A DNA stretch of 64,000 bases from JAVBNH01 sp031551635 (GTDB taxonomy: Bacteria; Bacillota; Clostridia; Oscillospirales; Acutalibacteraceae), in the NCBI GenBank assembly GCA_031551635.1, contig JAVBNH010000027.1, positions 35,620 through 99,619 of the forward strand, written 5' to 3'. Both the position numbers and the translations under genes were made by a program. Numbering within the stretch: position 1 is the stretch's first letter; every line of letters starts with the position of its first letter. The notes under the pieces were generated by a model. The model was not told the DNA's origin. It worked only from the letters and a program-made list of their open reading frames with translations, and searched no databases. Shown here piece after piece: positions 8,268 through 17,031 of the stretch.

Positions 8268-9833
8268 TTACCCGAGAATCTTTTTCAAATCCTCTTCCGG
8301 AGTGCTGATAGGGGTCAGGTTGAATTTTTCTATCAGTATATTTAATACGTTTTCAGATAAAAATGCAGGCAAGCTAGGTCCGATTAGGATGTTTTTAATT
8401 CCGAGTGACAATAATGTCAGCAGAATGCAGACTGCTTTTTGCTCATACCATGAAAGCACCAGAGTGAGAGGAAGCTCGTTGACTGAGCAGTTGAAGGCTC
8501 CCGCGAGGGCGAGGGCGACCTGAACCGCGCCATAAGCGTCATTGCACTGACCCATGTCGAGGATTCGCGGGAAAGGACCGATTGAACCGGCATCAAGGTC
8601 ATTGATTCTGAATTTTCCGCAGGCGAGTGTCAGTATTATAGTGTCCGCCGGGGTCTGCTTGACAAATTCGGTGTAGTAATTTCTTCCCGGTTTCGCGCCG
8701 TCGCAGCCGCCTACAAGGAAGAAGTGCCTGATTGCTCCCGCCTTGACCGCATCGATTATTGCGCCCGCATTCGAGAGAACCGTTTCTCTCCCGAAGCCTG
8801 TTGTGACAGCCGTACCGCCGTTGATACCTGTACGCTGTGTGTCCTGAGAATATCCGCCCAGGCTGAGGGACTGCTTGATTATTACTGAAAAATCCTTGTG
8901 ACCCTTCTCGTCTGTCTCAATGTGCTTAAGCTCCGGGAAGCCGACGACAGATGTGGTATAAACCCTGTCAGCATATGACTGTTTCGGTGCCATAAGACAG
9001 TTTGTTGTAAATAATACAGGCGCGGGAATACCGTCAAATTCCTTCTGCTGAGACTGCCATGCCGTCCCGAAATTACCCTTAAGCTGGCTGTGTTTTTTCA
9101 GCTCAGGATATGCGTGCGCGGGCAGCATCTCACCATGAGTGTAAATATTGATGCCCATGCCGTCGGTTTGCTCGAGCAGCATTTTAAGGTCATGCAAATC
9201 GTGTCCGCTGATAACGATAAAAGGACCTTTTTCAATAAGCAGCGGAACATTTGTCGGAACTGGCGTTCCATAGCTTCCGGTGTTTGCCTCGTCAAGGAGA
9301 GCCATACATTTGAGATTGACCTGACCGAATTCCATAATCAAATCAAGCCATTCGCCAGCGTCATGCTCCCTCGCGATTTCAGCTGTGCCGTCAATGAACC
9401 AGTTGTCAACCTCATCATTTCTTTTACCGAGCATGCGCGCGTGGTGAGCGTATGCCGCCATGCCGCGAAGTCCGAAAATCAAGGTTGAACGCAGAGAAAT
9501 CAGGTCTGTCTCCCCGTGGAAAAGTTCATCAGTGTCAAGGGGTAAATTCCCGCCGAGAGCCTCTCGCATTTTGCGAGCCTCCAATGCCTGCTGTGCGATA
9601 ACCGCAGAATCGAAGTTGACATTTGTGAGAACCGTAAACATTCCGTCGCTGATAGCGTCCACAATTTTTTTAGAGTAATCCTTTTTTTCCTTTGCGGCTG
9701 CAGCCAGTCCGATAAGCTCGCAGGTTAAACTGTCCTGCGTATTCGCGGTATCTTCTTTTTTACCGCATACTCCCGCGACAGTACAGCCTGTGCCTTTCGC
9801 GGTCTGCTCACATTGAAAACAAAACATTGACAT
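8268..9833 (-). CDS. hcp: Hybrid cluster protein (hydroxylamine reductase)
   Basis: Hcp carries a [4Fe-4S] cluster and an Fe-S-O hybrid cluster. It reduces hydroxylamine in vitro and is thought to act as an NO reductase or S-nitrosylation factor in anaerobes. The N-terminal cysteine cluster CFQCEQTAKGTGCTVAGVCG is present, followed by the family blocks TNVNFDSAVI, GHDLHDLKMLLEQT, TTNCLMAP, GGCDGAKPGRNYYTEF, ILTLACGKFRIND and SWYEQKAVCILLTLLSLGIK, which hold the hybrid-cluster ligands. At 521 residues it has the shorter form typical of anaerobic Firmicutes. GGAGGG lies seven bases before the ATG. It is divergent from a Crp/Fnr-family gene, the common partner arrangement for hcp. Confidence 0.95.
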   Translation of the reverse strand: MSMFCFQCEQTAKGTGCTVAGVCGKKEDTANTQDSLTCELIGLAAAAKEKKDYSKKIVDAISDGMFTVLTNVNFDSAVIAQQALEARKMREALGGNLPLDTDELFHGETDLISLRSTLIFGLRGMAAYAHHARMLGKRNDEVDNWFIDGTAEIAREHDAGEWLDLIMEFGQVNLKCMALLDEANTGSYGTPVPTNVPLLIEKGPFIVISGHDLHDLKMLLEQTDGMGINIYTHGEMLPAHAYPELKKHSQLKGNFGTAWQSQQKEFDGIPAPVLFTTNCLMAPKQSYADRVYTTSVVGFPELKHIETDEKGHKDFSVIIKQSLSLGGYSQDTQRTGINGGTAVTTGFGRETVLSNAGAIIDAVKAGAIRHFFLVGGCDGAKPGRNYYTEFVKQTPADTIILTLACGKFRINDLDAGSIGPFPRILDMGQCNDAYGAVQVALALAGAFNCSVNELPLTLVLSWYEQKAVCILLTLLSLGIKNILIGPSLPAFLSENVLNILIEKFNLTPISTPEEDLKKILG

Positions 9834-9887
9834 TATAATTCCCTCCAGTAATTTATTTTATTATTTGTCTAAATAATGTTTTTATGC

Positions 9888-9917
9888 TTGACTTTCTATT
9901 ACTGATGATACTATAAT
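9888..9917 (+). promoter_or_regulatory. Promoter of the Crp/Fnr regulator
   Basis: TTGACT at 9888-9893 and TATAAT at 9912-9917 with an 18-base spacer, in the 127-base gap between the divergent hcp and regulator genes. No clear symmetric Crp/Fnr-type operator could be read by eye here. Confidence 0.6.
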
Positions 9918-9960
9918 AGAGCTGAAAAGTATGTTGTATTTGCAACGGAATGGAAAGAAA

Positions 9961-10644
9961 ATGGAAAATTTTTTTAAAATTTTGATGTCAAGCCCGCTTT
10001 TTGACGAAATTGGAGAGAATGAACTCAGTTCTTTATTGAATTGTCTGGCGGCAAAAACCGTAAAGTACGAAAAAAATGACATTATTTTGTCCTCACCGGA
10101 AAAATTAAGGTCAATCAGATTTGTTCTTACGGGCAGTGTGTATGTAGTTCAGGACGATTTTTGGGGCAATCGCACTATAATCGCATATATTCCTGCGGGC
10201 AACACCTTTGCGGAGGCCTTCACTTGCTGTGAAGACGAGTATTTACCGTTAAGCGCGGTTGCGGCTGAGGAATGTGAAATTATGCTCATTGACTATTCTC
10301 GTATTATTAAAAATTGCCCGAGCAGCTGCTCTTTTCATAATACTTTGATAAAAAATATGATTAAAATAGTCGCCTCAAAGAACATAATGCTGACAAGGAA
10401 AATGGAGCATCTGACGAAACGTACCACAAGGGAAAAAATACTGTCTTTTCTCTCTTTCAGAGCTGCGGAAGCCGAAAACACAAAGTTTTCTATTCCCTTT
10501 GACCGTCAGGGCTTGGCGGACTATCTTGCCGTTGACCGAAGCGCTTTATCACGGGAGCTGTCGGCTTTGCAAAACGAGGGAATAATAAAATACAGAAAAA
10601 ATGCTTTTGAGATAATGAGTTTAAATGATAAAACAATCAGGTAA
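9961..10644 (+). CDS. Crp/Fnr family transcriptional regulator, probable hcp regulator
   Basis: The N-terminal half is a cyclic-nucleotide-binding-type beta barrel (FVLTGSVYVVQDDFWGNRTIIAYIPAGNTFAEAF) and the C-terminal part a Crp-type helix-turn-helix (TTREKILSFL, then FDRQGLADYLAVDRSALSRELSALQNEGII). There is no N-terminal cysteine cluster as in Fnr, so sensing by an Fe-S cluster is unlikely; haem or another ligand is possible. The upstream ATG at 9931 lies only about six bases from the predicted transcription start, so ATG 9961 with GGAAAG upstream is preferred, giving 227 residues. Divergence from hcp suggests it controls the nitrosative-stress response, by analogy with HcpR-type regulators; this is inference. 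Confidence 0.8.
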   Translation: MENFFKILMSSPLFDEIGENELSSLLNCLAAKTVKYEKNDIILSSPEKLRSIRFVLTGSVYVVQDDFWGNRTIIAYIPAGNTFAEAFTCCEDEYLPLSAVAAEECEIMLIDYSRIIKNCPSSCSFHNTLIKNMIKIVASKNIMLTRKMEHLTKRTTREKILSFLSFRAAEAENTKFSIPFDRQGLADYLAVDRSALSRELSALQNEGIIKYRKNAFEIMSLNDKTIR

Positions 10645-10698
10645 TATTTTTCAATGAAGATTGTAACTATTTTGTTATTTTTTATTTACAAAATAAGG

Positions 10699-10726
10699 TT
10701 GAATATTTGTGCACATATGCTATAAT
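10699..10726 (+). promoter_or_regulatory. Promoter of the TIM-barrel isomerase gene
   Basis: TTGAAT at 10699-10704, a 16-base spacer and TATAAT at 10721-10726, about 40 bases before the chosen start. Confidence 0.65.
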
Positions 10727-10764
10727 GTCATGTGAAAAAATATATTTACAACGGGAGAATAATT

Positions 10765-11541
10765 ATGAGTGATATAAAACTAGGCGTTCAGCTATATACT
10801 CTGCGTGACCATATAAAAACCTATGAGGATACCGACAAGACCTTTGCTTTTGTGAAAAATCTCGGCTGCGACGTTGTGCAGATTTCCGGCATCGGACCGC
10901 TGAGTGCAGAGGAAAAAGAGGAGCTTGTTAAAAAATACGCCCTCGATGTGTGCGTTACACATACCGATTTCGGCAGAATGGCGGAGGAAACCGACAAGGT
11001 CATTGATGAGCATAAGATGATAAATTGCGACTGCATCGGCATTGGCAGCATGCCCTCATTGTATCGTGAGTCGCTTGAGGATTTGAAAGAATTCCTTGAA
11101 ATAGCTAATAGAATCAGCAAAAAGATGAAGGAGCGCGGCTGTGTGCTCTCATATCACAATCATGCCTTTGAATACGAAAAAATTGACGGCGACAAGACTA
11201 TCATGGATATTCTCCTTGAGGAAACCGACCCGAGCTGTTTCTTTTTTACCCCTGACATCGCGTGGATGCATATTGCGGGAAAAGACCCGGCTGCAGAGCT
11301 TGCACGCATGAAAAACAGGGTTAAAGTCGTGCATTTCAAGGACTATAAATTTGTCGATGAGGCAAGAGTTTTCACGGAGCTCTCAAACGGCATTATGGAT
11401 TTAGACAAGGCTTATAAAGCCTGCATGGAGCTTGGGATTCCATATATTGTTTACGAGCAGGACAACGGCTTTGAGGATTCATATGTCTCGACAGAAATCA
11501 GTTATAAAAATCTCGTTGCAATCGCTGAAAAAAATGATTGA
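10765..11541 (+). CDS. Sugar phosphate isomerase/epimerase family TIM-barrel protein
   Basis: The protein begins KLGVQLYTLRDHI, typical of xylose-isomerase-like TIM barrels (AP_endonuc_2 family). It contains the metal-site segments ISGIGPLSAEE, SYHNHAFEYEK (His and Glu ligands), FFTPDIAWMHIAGKDPA (Asp) and VKVVHFKDY (His), and ends with the strand IPYIVYEQDNGF. These are the usual divalent-metal ligands of the family. ATG 10765 is chosen because GGGAGA lies eight bases upstream; an earlier GTG at 10732 has no such site. The 258-residue size is normal. Members act on inosose, hydroxypyruvate, keto-sugars or 3-keto-glycosides, and the substrate cannot be told from sequence. It stands alone just upstream of the penicillin-binding protein gene. 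Confidence 0.8.
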   Translation: MSDIKLGVQLYTLRDHIKTYEDTDKTFAFVKNLGCDVVQISGIGPLSAEEKEELVKKYALDVCVTHTDFGRMAEETDKVIDEHKMINCDCIGIGSMPSLYRESLEDLKEFLEIANRISKKMKERGCVLSYHNHAFEYEKIDGDKTIMDILLEETDPSCFFFTPDIAWMHIAGKDPAAELARMKNRVKVVHFKDYKFVDEARVFTELSNGIMDLDKAYKACMELGIPYIVYEQDNGFEDSYVSTEISYKNLVAIAEKND

Positions 11542-11576
11542 TTATCAGCAAACTAATATCATGAAGGTGTATATTT

Positions 11577-13919
11577 TTGAAGAAAAACAGCGCTGTAAAA
11601 ACTAAAAAGGTGAAGAAAAAAAGGTCTAAAACACTTACCGGTTTAATGACAGTAATTCTGACATTTGTGCTCATCGGGATTTTTTCCGTTTCGGGCGTTG
11701 CCGGTTATGTGATTTATAATATGTATGAGGATGTTGACGGTATTCTGCTTGTCGATTTGTTCGACTATATCTCGAATCAGGGCAAGACTACCTTCATCTA
11801 TGGTCCCGAGGACAAAGACGGCAACAAAATTCAGCTTGCGAGCCTGCACGCGGAGCAGAACCGTATCTGGCTAGAGCTTAAAGATATGCCGCAAAATATA
11901 ATTGACGCCTTTATTGCCCTTGAAGATAAGAGGTTTTATGACCATTCAGGCGTTGACTGGATTAGGACAATGAAGGTCATGTACTATACCGCTTTTCAGC
12001 TTAAGGTTCAAGGCGGCTCGACCATTACTCAGCAGCTTATAAAGAACCTGACCGGAGATGACGATGATTCTTTTTACAGAAAATATTCTGAAATTGTCAG
12101 GGCGCTGAATGTCGAGAAGCATTTTAACAAGGATACAATTCTCGAGTCATACCTGAATACACTCTATCTTGACCAGAGCTGCTACGGCATCGAAACCGCT
12201 TCGCAATATTATTTCGGCAAACAGGCGAAGGATTTGAATATCGCTGAAAGCGCCTGCCTTGCCGCTATAACCAAAGCGCCGCGAACCTATAATCCGATTT
12301 TGAATTTTGAGGAAAACCGCTCCAGGCAGCGCCTTTGCCTTGATTATATGTATGAGCAGGGTAAAATCACTGAGCAGGAAATGCAAGAAGCAAAGGATTA
12401 TGAGCTTGTTTTTGTCGGTGATTCAAGCGTTACGCGAAATATTGAGGGCAAGACCTCAATAAATTACGGCGGCGATGTTCAGAGCTATTATATCGACTAT
12501 GTCATACAGCAGGTCATTGAGGATCTGATGACTAAGTACGGTTATACAAAGGAGGAGGCAACCCATAAGATTTATTATGGCGGACTTAATATTTACGCCG
12601 CGGTTGACATTGAGATTCAAAAGCTTTTGGAAGATATTTATTATAACCGTAAAGGCTTTCCGAGTGAAGCAGACACAAAGAAAAATCCGGCAGCTCAGTC
12701 TGCCATGACTATTGTCGATTACAAAGGCAGGCTTGTCGGCATTGTCGGCGGTGCGGGCAAGAAAACCGGACAAAGAACGAAAAATATCGCCGCGAACTTC
12801 CCGCGGCAGCCCGGTTCCTCAATCAAGCCCCTGAGCGTTTACGCGCCGGTTATCAATGAAAATCTCGCAAACTGGTCCTCTAAATTCCAGAACTACGGTG
12901 TAATGACTATAAACGGCAAATCGTGGCCTCACAATGTCGGAGGCGACGCCGGTTCACCGAACAGCTACCTGACTCTTGCCGGTGCGATACCCAAGTCCTA
13001 CAACACCGTTCCGGCTCAGATTTTAAAAAACAAGCTCTCACTCGATATTTCATTCAATTATCTTCAAAAGAATTTTCATATCAAAAAGCTGGTTGACGCC
13101 GACCTCGATTATTCACCCTTAGCAGTCGGCGGCATGTCCTACGGTACCACAACGCTTGAGATGGCGGCGGCTTACGCGACCTTCGGCAACGGTGGCACCT
13201 ACTACCGCCCCTACTCCTATTATTATGTTAATGATTACGCCGAAAAAGTATCGGTGCTTGAGCCTGATTATAAAGGCGAGCAGGCTATAGAGCCTGACAC
13301 CGCAGATATAATGGTAAAGCTGCTCAAGCAGGTTACTGACGCCTCTCTTGTCGGTACCGGGCGCAATTATGTTGTGAAAAATTTCGCAAATAAAATGTAT
13401 TGTAAAACAGGTACCACCACTGACGATTATGACAGATGGTTTATCGGCGCGACTCCTTATTATGTATGCGCGGTCTGGTACGGCTACGACAAGCCCAAGG
13501 AAATCAACTATTCCGGCGGCAATCCCGCGGGTATGCTTTTCCAAAAGGTTATGAATGAAATCCACAGCAATCTTGACAATGATGTCGATTTCGAAAGCCA
13601 CAGTGATATAGTTTCTGTCAGATATTGCAACGGCTCAGGCTTGAAGGCGAATTCTCAGTGCGGCTCTACCTCTGTCGGCTGGTACAGAAAGTCCTTTATA
13701 CCTTCCACCTGCACGAACTGCAATCCCTTCGGCGCGGTTGAGGAAACCTCGAACCCCGAGGGCGAAACCGGTGAAACCACAGGCGTTCAGGGCGAGACCG
13801 TCGAACCGGCTACAGTTGCGCCAACCGCCCCTCCGGCAACAAAGCCGCCTGAAACTACGACCTCCAATAAGGTTATTATATCTACCGCACCCGGCTTTGA
13901 AGGGCGCGACGACGAATAA
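11577..13919 (+). CDS. Class A penicillin-binding protein (PBP1A-type)
   Basis: A bifunctional peptidoglycan glycosyltransferase/transpeptidase anchored in the cytoplasmic membrane. After a Lys-rich start there is one transmembrane helix (about residues 22-45). The GT51 domain shows the catalytic Glu motif ALEDKRFYDHSGVDW and GGSTITQQLIKNL. The transpeptidase domain has the active Ser in QPGSSIKPLSVYAP, SYNTVPAQ as the SxN motif, and KTGTT. The tail is Thr/Pro/Glu-rich and low complexity, perhaps wall-spanning. The start is TTG at 11577 with AAGGTG seven bases upstream. At 780 residues it is a usual size. It is the principal cell-wall synthase gene in the window; neighbours give no further clue. 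Confidence 0.93.
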   Translation: MKKNSAVKTKKVKKKRSKTLTGLMTVILTFVLIGIFSVSGVAGYVIYNMYEDVDGILLVDLFDYISNQGKTTFIYGPEDKDGNKIQLASLHAEQNRIWLELKDMPQNIIDAFIALEDKRFYDHSGVDWIRTMKVMYYTAFQLKVQGGSTITQQLIKNLTGDDDDSFYRKYSEIVRALNVEKHFNKDTILESYLNTLYLDQSCYGIETASQYYFGKQAKDLNIAESACLAAITKAPRTYNPILNFEENRSRQRLCLDYMYEQGKITEQEMQEAKDYELVFVGDSSVTRNIEGKTSINYGGDVQSYYIDYVIQQVIEDLMTKYGYTKEEATHKIYYGGLNIYAAVDIEIQKLLEDIYYNRKGFPSEADTKKNPAAQSAMTIVDYKGRLVGIVGGAGKKTGQRTKNIAANFPRQPGSSIKPLSVYAPVINENLANWSSKFQNYGVMTINGKSWPHNVGGDAGSPNSYLTLAGAIPKSYNTVPAQILKNKLSLDISFNYLQKNFHIKKLVDADLDYSPLAVGGMSYGTTTLEMAAAYATFGNGGTYYRPYSYYYVNDYAEKVSVLEPDYKGEQAIEPDTADIMVKLLKQVTDASLVGTGRNYVVKNFANKMYCKTGTTTDDYDRWFIGATPYYVCAVWYGYDKPKEINYSGGNPAGMLFQKVMNEIHSNLDNDVDFESHSDIVSVRYCNGSGLKANSQCGSTSVGWYRKSFIPSTCTNCNPFGAVEETSNPEGETGETTGVQGETVEPATVAPTAPPATKPPETTTSNKVIISTAPGFEGRDDE

Positions 13920-14017
13920 TGTAAATGGGTGTGGTTCACTCAATCACTTCATTGAACAGTAAAGGTTCATACTTCGCTTTACATCTTGTCCCTAAATTTT
14001 AACGAAAGCGTGATTCT

Positions 14018-14431
14018 TTGGTAATTATGGCCGTTGATTACGGCGACGTAAGAACGGGTATTGCACTTTGCGACGCTTTGGAAATACTTGCGAGCCCTGT
14101 TTGCGTGATATGTGAATCATCCGCGAAAAAGCTCGCGGCGCAGGTGGCGGCTCTGGCTGGTGAAAAAAAAGCGGAGAAGATTATAGTCGGGCTGCCGAAA
14201 AACATGGACGGTTCAATAGGCTTCAAGGCTGAGAGCTGCATTACCTTCGCCGAAAAGCTGAGGAATTACACAAAAATCCCTGTTTTGATGTGGGATGAAC
14301 GCCTGACGACTGTCGCGGCGAACAAGCTGCTTAATCAAACAACGATAAAAGGTCAAAAACGCCAAAAAATCATCGACGCAGCCGCTGCGGTAATGATTCT
14401 GCAAAGTTATATTGATTCCATAAAAAAATAA
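14018..14431 (+). CDS. ruvX: RuvX/YqgF Holliday junction resolvase-like nuclease
   Basis: A small RNase H-fold protein of the YqgF family, implicated in 16S rRNA 5'-end maturation and Holliday junction resolution. MAVDYGDVRTGIALCD holds the first catalytic Asp, IIVGLPKNMDGSIG is the conserved central motif, and WDERLTTVAAN plus IDAAAAVMILQSYID carry the other acidic residues. The TTG at 14018 is taken as the start because it gives the usual short lead MVIM before AVDYG; the ATG at 14027 is an alternative. A terminator follows at once. In many Firmicutes ruvX is followed by a DUF1292 gene; here that gene lies nearby on the opposite strand. Confidence 0.9.
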   Translation: MVIMAVDYGDVRTGIALCDALEILASPVCVICESSAKKLAAQVAALAGEKKAEKIIVGLPKNMDGSIGFKAESCITFAEKLRNYTKIPVLMWDERLTTVAANKLLNQTTIKGQKRQKIIDAAAAVMILQSYIDSIKK

Positions 14432-14433
14432 AA

Positions 14434-14470
14434 AAAGCTGAAGGTTGTAACAAAACAATCTTCAGCTTTT
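14434..14470 (+). terminator. Rho-independent terminator of ruvX
   Basis: AAAGCTGAAG pairs with CTTCAGCTTT, with an inner TTGT/ACAA step, and is followed by TTTT. It starts three bases after the ruvX stop. Confidence 0.8.
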
Positions 14471-14490
14471 AAATAATGTTAAATTTAACC

Positions 14491-14574
14491 CTATCTCCTG
14501 ATAACTATCTCCTGATAACTGTCTCCTGATAACTGTCTCCTGATAACCGTCTCCTGATAACTGTCTCCTGATAA
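14491..14574 (+). repeat. Tandem array, six 14-bp units
   Basis: Six consecutive copies of CTGTCTCCTGATAA (variants CTATCTCC and CCGTCTCC) with no spacers. The copies are nearly identical, so the array is probably recent. The same CTATCTCCTG word occurs after pnp. Confidence 0.9.
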
Positions 14575-14586
14575 CTGACAACTGTT

Positions 14587-14784
14587 AAAAGCCCGCCCGG
14601 CCGGAATCAGCAATAGTAACCTGCCAACTAAGCAGGTGGGTGCCATCCCTCTTGTTTCTCGCTCCCTTCATCCGGCAACGCTCGAGGCGCTGTCGGGAGG
14701 TCTGCAGTCCGCAAGCGGAGAGTAGCTCCTATTATAAACGTGTTGGGGTTTATTAACTGAAATTATCGTACTGGGCAGGACTTG
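14587..14784 (-). ncRNA. ssrS: Probable 6S RNA
   Basis: Read on the minus strand, about 198 bases can fold as a long interrupted hairpin. The ends pair (CCTGCCC near 14778 with GGGCGGG near 14594), AATAG pairs with CTATT further in, and a central hairpin CCGACAGCGC...GCGTTGCCGG forms the tip. The 3' strand carries a small hairpin ACCTGC-TTAGTTG-GCAGGT followed by TAC, which resembles the small hairpin plus GTTAC in the 3' bubble strand of E. coli 6S RNA. 6S RNA mimics an open promoter and sequesters the housekeeping RNA polymerase in stationary phase. The size and layout fit, but no covariance search was possible. No separate promoter is obvious, so it may be transcribed from upstream. Confidence 0.55.
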
Positions 14785-14787
14785 TTC

Positions 14788-14836
14788 AGGGAATCAGGGA
14801 ATCAGGTTTACAGGGGATCAGGTTTACAGGGGATCG
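14788..14836 (+). repeat. Short tandem repeats after the DUF1292 gene
   Basis: GGGAATCA occurs twice in a row, followed by two copies of CAGGTTTACAGGGGAT. It lies between the DUF1292 stop codon and the probable 6S RNA. Confidence 0.8.
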
Positions 14837-14841
14837 GTGCT

Positions 14842-15141
14842 TTATTCTTCATCGGTGAACTCGAACATATCGCTCAGTCTTTCCTCGAAAATCGCTCCGA
14901 TTTCGTTAAACTCGTCGTCGTCCTCAATTGGTGAGAGGTAGCATTCGCCGTCCTCCTCGGAAACTTTAAGTATAATCAGCTCGCCGTCGTCATCTAATAT
15001 TTCGTCAGCCTGATCATACATGGGAATCAGAGCTACATATTTCCCTTTATCGTTTTCGATGCGGTCAAGCTCCTCAAAGGCGTGTTCCTTACCGTCCTCA
15101 TCAATAACGGTGACTATATCGGGATCATAATCTTCTGCCAT
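14842..15141 (-). CDS. DUF1292 family protein
   Basis: A 99-residue, very acidic protein (YrzB-like, DUF1292). The family pattern is plain: an N-terminal DIVTVIDEDGKEHAFEELD strand pair, then YVALIPMYD and ELIILKVSEEDGECYLSPIEDDDEF, ending in an acidic helix. Function is unknown; the gene is conserved across Firmicutes and normally lies next to ruvX. Here it is convergent with ruvX, separated by a tandem array and the probable 6S RNA, so the usual operon has been rearranged. The upstream ribosome binding site is weak (GAAAGTTGAGAA). The start is the only sensible ATG. Confidence 0.85.
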   Translation of the reverse strand: MAEDYDPDIVTVIDEDGKEHAFEELDRIENDKGKYVALIPMYDQADEILDDDGELIILKVSEEDGECYLSPIEDDDEFNEIGAIFEERLSDMFEFTDEE

Positions 15142-15232
15142 ATATAATTCTCAACTTTCATTACAATAGTGTGTCTTTATCTATATTTTAAACTCTTTTT
15201 CATGATAAGTCAATACAAAAAAATTAGAAGAT

Positions 15233-16090
15233 TTATTCGGAAAACTCAGCCGACCAGGTGAAGACAAAGCTTCCGCCCTTTTCCAGCGCGACTATCTGAT
15301 CCTTTTTAGAAATATCATCTTTCTTTTCATGGGAGTCGTTAACGCCGAACCAGGGCTCAATGCAGACATACGGCGCGCCCGGCTTCGCCCAAAGCCCGAG
15401 ATACGGGGCTTTTCCGAGATTAAACTTCACCTTGCGGCTGCTGCTTTGGCTGCACAGAGTAATGTAATCTGATTTAATTCCGGAAAGAATGAGCGCGTCC
15501 TCGTTAAAAATATCCTCTGTGACGGTGATAGTTTTTGAATCAATTAAGACATTTTTCTTTTCGGTAATTCTTAGAGCATCAACAAGGTCAATTTTTTCGC
15601 TGTCGAGAGTCTCATTGAGTTCAAACTCAAGTGTATCACCGATTTCGCAGTTAAAGCCGGGGTGGGCGCCGAGCGAAAAGTACATCACACAGTCATTTTT
15701 ATTGACTACCGTGTGCTCAACCGTCAGCTTGCTGCCCTCGAGAATATATTTTACAAGTAAGTCGAATTTATACGGAAAAGCTTTCAGTGTCTCTTCGGTT
15801 TCGCTCTCGATAAAAGTAATTTCGGCATTCTTTATTTCCTTCACGGCAAAAGGCAGCTTGCGGGAAAGCCCGTGCTTCGGCATTGTATATTCTTTGCCGT
15901 CAATATAATATTTATCGTCATAAAGCCTGCCGACAATCGGAAAGAGTATAGGCGCTCTGCCGTACCAAATATCGGGATTGCCCTGCCACAAAAACTCAAA
16001 GCCGCTTGACTTCGACTTGACGGAAAAGAGCTCGCAGCCCATTTCATTGACCTCAACAGACAAAACATCGTTCTCTATTTTTTTTATCAT
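15233..16090 (-). CDS. Aldose 1-epimerase family protein (LacX-like)
   Basis: A galactose-mutarotase-fold protein of 285 residues, of the LacX/YeaD-type branch. It starts with the usual opening (KIENDVLSVEVNEMGCELFSVKSKSSGFEFLWQGNPDIWYGRAPILFPIVGR contains the family's substrate-edge Arg and Pro-Ile-Val-Gly-Arg motif), followed by MPKHGLSRKLPF with the catalytic His region, FSLGAHPGFNC with the second His, and YVCIEPWFGVND with the conserved Glu. Such enzymes interconvert anomers of hexoses or hexose phosphates. AAAGGGA lies upstream of the ATG. It is on the same strand as, and upstream of, the DUF1292 gene, but a gap of about 90 bases separates them, so co-transcription is uncertain. Confidence 0.88.
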   Translation of the reverse strand: MIKKIENDVLSVEVNEMGCELFSVKSKSSGFEFLWQGNPDIWYGRAPILFPIVGRLYDDKYYIDGKEYTMPKHGLSRKLPFAVKEIKNAEITFIESETEETLKAFPYKFDLLVKYILEGSKLTVEHTVVNKNDCVMYFSLGAHPGFNCEIGDTLEFELNETLDSEKIDLVDALRITEKKNVLIDSKTITVTEDIFNEDALILSGIKSDYITLCSQSSSRKVKFNLGKAPYLGLWAKPGAPYVCIEPWFGVNDSHEKKDDISKKDQIVALEKGGSFVFTWSAEFSE

Positions 16091-16245
16091 AAAAAACAGT
16101 CCCTTTCATTTTTTAATATTTTACCATACTCAAAAGCATATGTAAACAGAGTTATTTACTTTTGTCTTATTTTATAGTAATATAGTGGATAAAAAAAGGA
16201 TGGTGACGGGCATATTAATAAAACGGTACAATTTGCCCGAAATGA

Positions 16246-17031
16246 ATGATTATTGACGCCCACGCGCACATTTATCCCGATAAGGTCGCGGCGAAAGCCG
16301 TTGAGAGCATCGGCAGGTTTTATGATAGGGAAATGAAAATAAAAGAGGGGACTGTCGGCGGACTTTTGCAGCTCGGCGATGAAGCCGGAGTTGATAAATT
16401 CCTCGTTCATTCCGTCGCAACGACGCCGGCTCAAATTGACGGAATAACAAAATTTATCGGCTCGGCTGTTGCGACGCACCCCGACAGACTCATAGGCTTC
16501 ACCTCCTCGCACCCTGAAAGCCGGAATATTGCGAATGAGGTTGAATATGCTATAAGTCTTGGGCTCAAGGGAATAAAGCTACACCCTGATTTTCAGCAGT
16601 TTGACATAGACAGCCCCGACGCGATGAAAATATATGAGGTCATTGAGGGCAGGCTTCCCGTGCTGCTGCACACCGGCGACTTCAGAACACAGTTCTCAAA
16701 GCCCGAAAGAATATTAAATATAATAAAAAAATTTCCTCGCCTTACAGTCATTGCCGCGCATTTCGGCGGCTGGTCTGAGTGGGAGCGTGCGGCTGAAATC
16801 CTCTCTGGAACCGGTGTATATGTTGACACCTCAAGCACTCAGGGCTTTATAGACAGCGAAAGAGTGCGCCGCCTTATGGATGCTTACGGCGAGGATTACT
16901 GCATTTTCGGCTCCGATTACCCGATGTGGAAAGTCGGCGACGAACTTGAAATGATAACAAAGCTTTTCAACTCAGAAGAAGAAAAAGAAAAAATCCTGCA
17001 TAAAAATATAGAAAAAGTATTGAAGCTGTGA
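16246..17031 (+). CDS. Amidohydrolase family protein (Amidohydro_2)
   Basis: A TIM-barrel metal-dependent hydrolase of 261 residues. The metal-binding HxH comes at the very start (MIIDAHAHIYP), and further ligands are seen in LKGIKLHPDFQQF (with a Lys), LPVLLHTGDF, VIAAHFGGWSEWERA (His) and the C-terminal IFGSDYPMWKVGDE (Asp). Such proteins include decarboxylases and lactonases as well as amidohydrolases, so the reaction is open. The ribosome binding site is weak, but the start is fixed by the need to keep the HxH. The stop codon abuts a truncated copy of the 73-bp repeat. Confidence 0.82.
   Translation: MIIDAHAHIYPDKVAAKAVESIGRFYDREMKIKEGTVGGLLQLGDEAGVDKFLVHSVATTPAQIDGITKFIGSAVATHPDRLIGFTSSHPESRNIANEVEYAISLGLKGIKLHPDFQQFDIDSPDAMKIYEVIEGRLPVLLHTGDFRTQFSKPERILNIIKKFPRLTVIAAHFGGWSEWERAAEILSGTGVYVDTSSTQGFIDSERVRRLMDAYGEDYCIFGSDYPMWKVGDELEMITKLFNSEEEKEKILHKNIEKVLKL

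Noticed and set aside
9834..9960. Crp/Fnr-type palindromic operator between hcp and its regulator
   Set aside because: No convincing TTGA...TCAA or similar symmetric site was visible; only the promoter hexamers are reported.
14491..14574. CRISPR-like array
   Set aside because: 14-bp units without spacers.
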